Shown: positions 62,638-64,000 of the stretch, one piece after another
Numbering within the stretch: position 1 is the first letter of the stretch
Layout: each line of letters begins with the position of its first letter
Assembly (NCBI RefSeq): GCF_005144475.1
Contig: NZ_SWJZ01000014.1
Coordinates: 1-64,000, forward strand
Reading direction: 5' to 3'
Length of the DNA stretch: 64,000 nucleotides
DNA from: Rhodobacter capsulatus
GTDB lineage: Bacteria; Pseudomonadota; Alphaproteobacteria; Rhodobacterales; Rhodobacteraceae
Notes under the pieces: model-generated
Database searches by the model: none
What the model was told of the DNA's origin: nothing
What the model saw: only the letters and a program-made list of their open reading frames with translations
Translations under genes and position numbers: made by a program

Positions 62638-62656
62638 TGGTCATAGTTTCTGACCA
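62638..62656. promoter_or_regulatory. Inverted repeat, likely operator of the FadR/PdhR-type regulator
   Basis: TGGTCA-N7-TGACCA lies 12 bp upstream of the regulator's ATG. FadR/PdhR/LldR-type GntR proteins bind TGGTnnnACCA-like palindromes, so this is probably an autoregulatory site. Confidence 0.6.
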
Positions 62657-62668
62657 CGGGAGAGAGAC

Positions 62669-63442
62669 ATGCCATTCCAGAAGATCGAATCCGAGAAACT
62701 TGCCTCGGCCGTGGTGCGTCAGATCGAGAATCTGATCGTCGAGGGCGTGCTGCGCCCCGGCGAGCGGCTGCCATCGGAACGCGAATTGTCCGAACGCCTT
62801 GCGGTGTCGCGGCCGTCGCTGCGCGAGGCGGTGGCCGAGCTGCAGCAGGAGGGCCTGCTGACCACCCGCGCCGGATCGGGGATCTTCGTCGCCGAAGTGC
62901 TCGGCTCGGCGTTTTCGCCCGCGCTGATCCGGCTTTTCGCCCGCAACGATCAGGCGGTCTTCGACTATCTCGCCTTCCGGCGCGACCTTGAGGGAATGGC
63001 GGCGGAACGCGCGGCAAAGATGGGCTCGGACACCGATCTGAAGGTGATCGACGCGATCCTGACGCGGATGGAAACGGCGCATGGCAAGCGCAACCCGGCC
63101 GACGAGGCGGCGCTGGATGCGCAATTCCACATGGCGATCGTCGAGGCGAGCCACAACATCATCATGCTGCACATGATGCGGGCGATGTTCGATCTTTTGT
63201 CCGAGGGCGTGTTCTACAACCGCCAGATCATGTTCCGCAACCGCTCCACGCGCGAGGCGCTGCTGGACCAGCACCGGGCGATCAACGCGGCGATTCAGGC
63301 GCGCGACGGCGGGGCGGCGCGGACGGCGGTGGCGGCGCATATGGATTTCGTCGAACTGGCGCTGACCGAATTGCGCAAGGCCGAACGGCACGAGGCGCTG
63401 GCGCGGCTGCGGCTGCAACACCAAAGCGCGAAGACGGTCTGA
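62669..63442 (+). CDS. GntR-family regulator (FadR/PdhR/LldR-like)
   Basis: 257 residues. Winged HTH (LASAVVRQIENLIVEGVLRP, GERLPSERELSERLAVSRPS, REAVAELQQEGLL) and an FCD domain (FDYLAFRRDLEGMAAERAAK, DAQFHMAIVEASHN, LLDQHRAINAAIQARDGGAA) carrying the metal-binding His residues. The spacing resembles regulators of pyruvate, lactate or glycolate metabolism (PdhR, LldR, GlcC). It is preceded by its likely operator. Converges with the small secreted protein gene. Confidence 0.9.
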   Translation: MPFQKIESEKLASAVVRQIENLIVEGVLRPGERLPSERELSERLAVSRPSLREAVAELQQEGLLTTRAGSGIFVAEVLGSAFSPALIRLFARNDQAVFDYLAFRRDLEGMAAERAAKMGSDTDLKVIDAILTRMETAHGKRNPADEAALDAQFHMAIVEASHNIIMLHMMRAMFDLLSEGVFYNRQIMFRNRSTREALLDQHRAINAAIQARDGGAARTAVAAHMDFVELALTELRKAERHEALARLRLQHQSAKTV

Positions 63443-63454
63443 CCCGGCCCCGGC

Positions 63455-63838
63455 TCAGTCCCGCGGCGGCGGCGGCAGGGCCGGATCGCGCAGGCATTTC
63501 GCCAGCGGCAGCGCCTTCAGCGTGTCGATGAACCAGACCTCGCCCTCGGCGGCGCGGCCGTAATCGCCCGCGGCACAGGCGCAGCCATAGCCGTAAGAGC
63601 CATTCGTCGCGACCCAGTCCGCGCCGAAGTCGGCATCCGACCAATCGAGGTTTTCCCAGCCGCCGACCTCCAGCGAGCCCTGCGAGGCGAACCACCAGTC
63701 CCCCTCGGCATCGGTCAGGTAGAAATTCCCCGGCGTCGGATTGACGAACCAGCCGCAGCGGGTTTCCGACCGGGCCTCGGCGAAAGCCGCCCCCGAGGTC
63801 AGCGCCAGCAGCCCCGCCAGCGTCAGGATCTTACGCAA
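63455..63838 (-). CDS. Small secreted protein, DUF4087-like
   Basis: 127 residues. Signal peptide (RKILTLAGLLALTSGAAFA) and a mature part with paired cysteines (RCGWFVNPTPGNFYL, YGYGCACAAGDYG, AKCLRDP) and conserved tryptophans (GDWWFASQG, GGWENLDW). This resembles the DUF4087 family, function unknown. The start is TTG at 63838, supported by GGAGGT close upstream; it overlaps the fnrL stop by 8 bp, so the gene is translationally coupled to fnrL. Confidence 0.7.
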   Translation of the reverse strand: MRKILTLAGLLALTSGAAFAEARSETRCGWFVNPTPGNFYLTDAEGDWWFASQGSLEVGGWENLDWSDADFGADWVATNGSYGYGCACAAGDYGRAAEGEVWFIDTLKALPLAKCLRDPALPPPPRD

Positions 63839-64000
63839 TCAGACCTCCGTCATTGTCATCGCCCGCCTCGACCAGCAGCCGCTCCATGTCGGGCACCGTG
63901 ACGTGACGTTTCCCCTCCAGCTCGATCACCCCGTCGCGTTTGAGCGCCGACATCTGCCGGCTGACGGTTTCGAGCGTGAGGCCCAGATAATCCGCCATCG
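63831..64000 (-). CDS. fnrL: FnrL, oxygen-responsive Crp/Fnr regulator (C-terminus only)
   Basis: Only the last ~55 residues lie in the window. They contain the Crp/Fnr recognition helix MADYLGLTLETVSRQMSALK followed by DGVIELEGKRHVTVPD and the acidic end LVEAGDDNDGGLIA, which closely resembles FnrL of photosynthetic Rhodobacter. The ETVSRQ helix (E..SR) predicts FNR-box binding. The [4Fe-4S] N-terminus lies beyond the right edge, so the oxygen-sensing assignment is by family. Confidence 0.85.
   Translation of the reverse strand, partial: MADYLGLTLETVSRQMSALKRDGVIELEGKRHVTVPDMERLLVEAGDDNDGGLIA

Overview
The window is a high-GC alphaproteobacterial chromosome segment, most likely Rhodobacter capsulatus or a close relative. 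The evidence is the C-terminus of an FnrL-type regulator at the right edge, Rhodobacterales-typical families (FYDLN acid-domain protein, Hint-domain protein, GT14 branching enzyme, short ProRS, Mn-dependent pyrophosphatase, single-cysteine DksA) and dispersed GGGATATTTGCACCAAGG-type intergenic repeats. The species is an inference. No phage, insertion sequence, rRNA or CRISPR array was seen. Nearly all DNA is coding, and the many long frames on opposite strands are GC-driven shadows.

Layout. 1-6.3 kb: end of an NlpD-like LysM/M23 protein, an AspT/YidE-type transporter, exonuclease III, an FAD monooxygenase, dksA and a MoxR ATPase. 6.35-14.9 kb (minus): a tightly coupled seven-gene operon (radical SAM/SPASM, fatty-acyl-AMP ligase, P450, acyl carrier protein, GT2-TylF fusion, methyltransferase-CmcI fusion, cysteine thioesterase) that looks like an uncharacterised small-molecule pathway with a stand-alone carrier protein and no PKS/NRPS. 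It is the most interesting object here. 15.3-22 kb: an Lrp regulator, a GntR regulator and a divergent liv-type ABC importer ending in an Asp/Glu/hydantoin racemase. 22-30 kb (minus): a polyamine operon with a PAS protein and a TyrR-like regulator translationally coupled to potD, then potABC and an aldehyde dehydrogenase.

30.3-36.5 kb: lolCE, lolD, an ArsC/Spx-like protein, a small XRE regulator, a cold-shock protein, thrS and an outer-membrane barrel. 36.8-40 kb: a 1073-residue RTX protein built from six ~171-residue modules. 40.3-46.9 kb: proS, tRNA-Ala(GGC), a zinc-ribbon protein with acidic tail, a YgjP-type metalloprotease, a GntR regulator, a hotdog thioesterase, an L,D-transpeptidase, mnmH and tRNA-Met(CAT). 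47-54.5 kb: Mn-pyrophosphatase, CIRCE-controlled groESL, a lipoprotein cytochrome c, polA, a zf-CHCC protein and a HIT protein. 54.5-64 kb: a GT14 branching enzyme divergent from a sulfotransferase, nth-pfkB-methyltransferase, a Hint protein, an Ada-like alkyltransferase, an OmpA lipoprotein, a FadR/PdhR-type regulator with a visible operator, a small secreted protein and fnrL (partial).

Most genes are housekeeping or ordinary metabolism. The accessory layer is the seven-gene biosynthetic operon, the RTX protein, the GT14/sulfotransferase pair and the composite intergenic repeats. Gene starts were chosen from Shine-Dalgarno sequences, overlaps and family N-termini. All functional calls rest on motif reading, without database searches.
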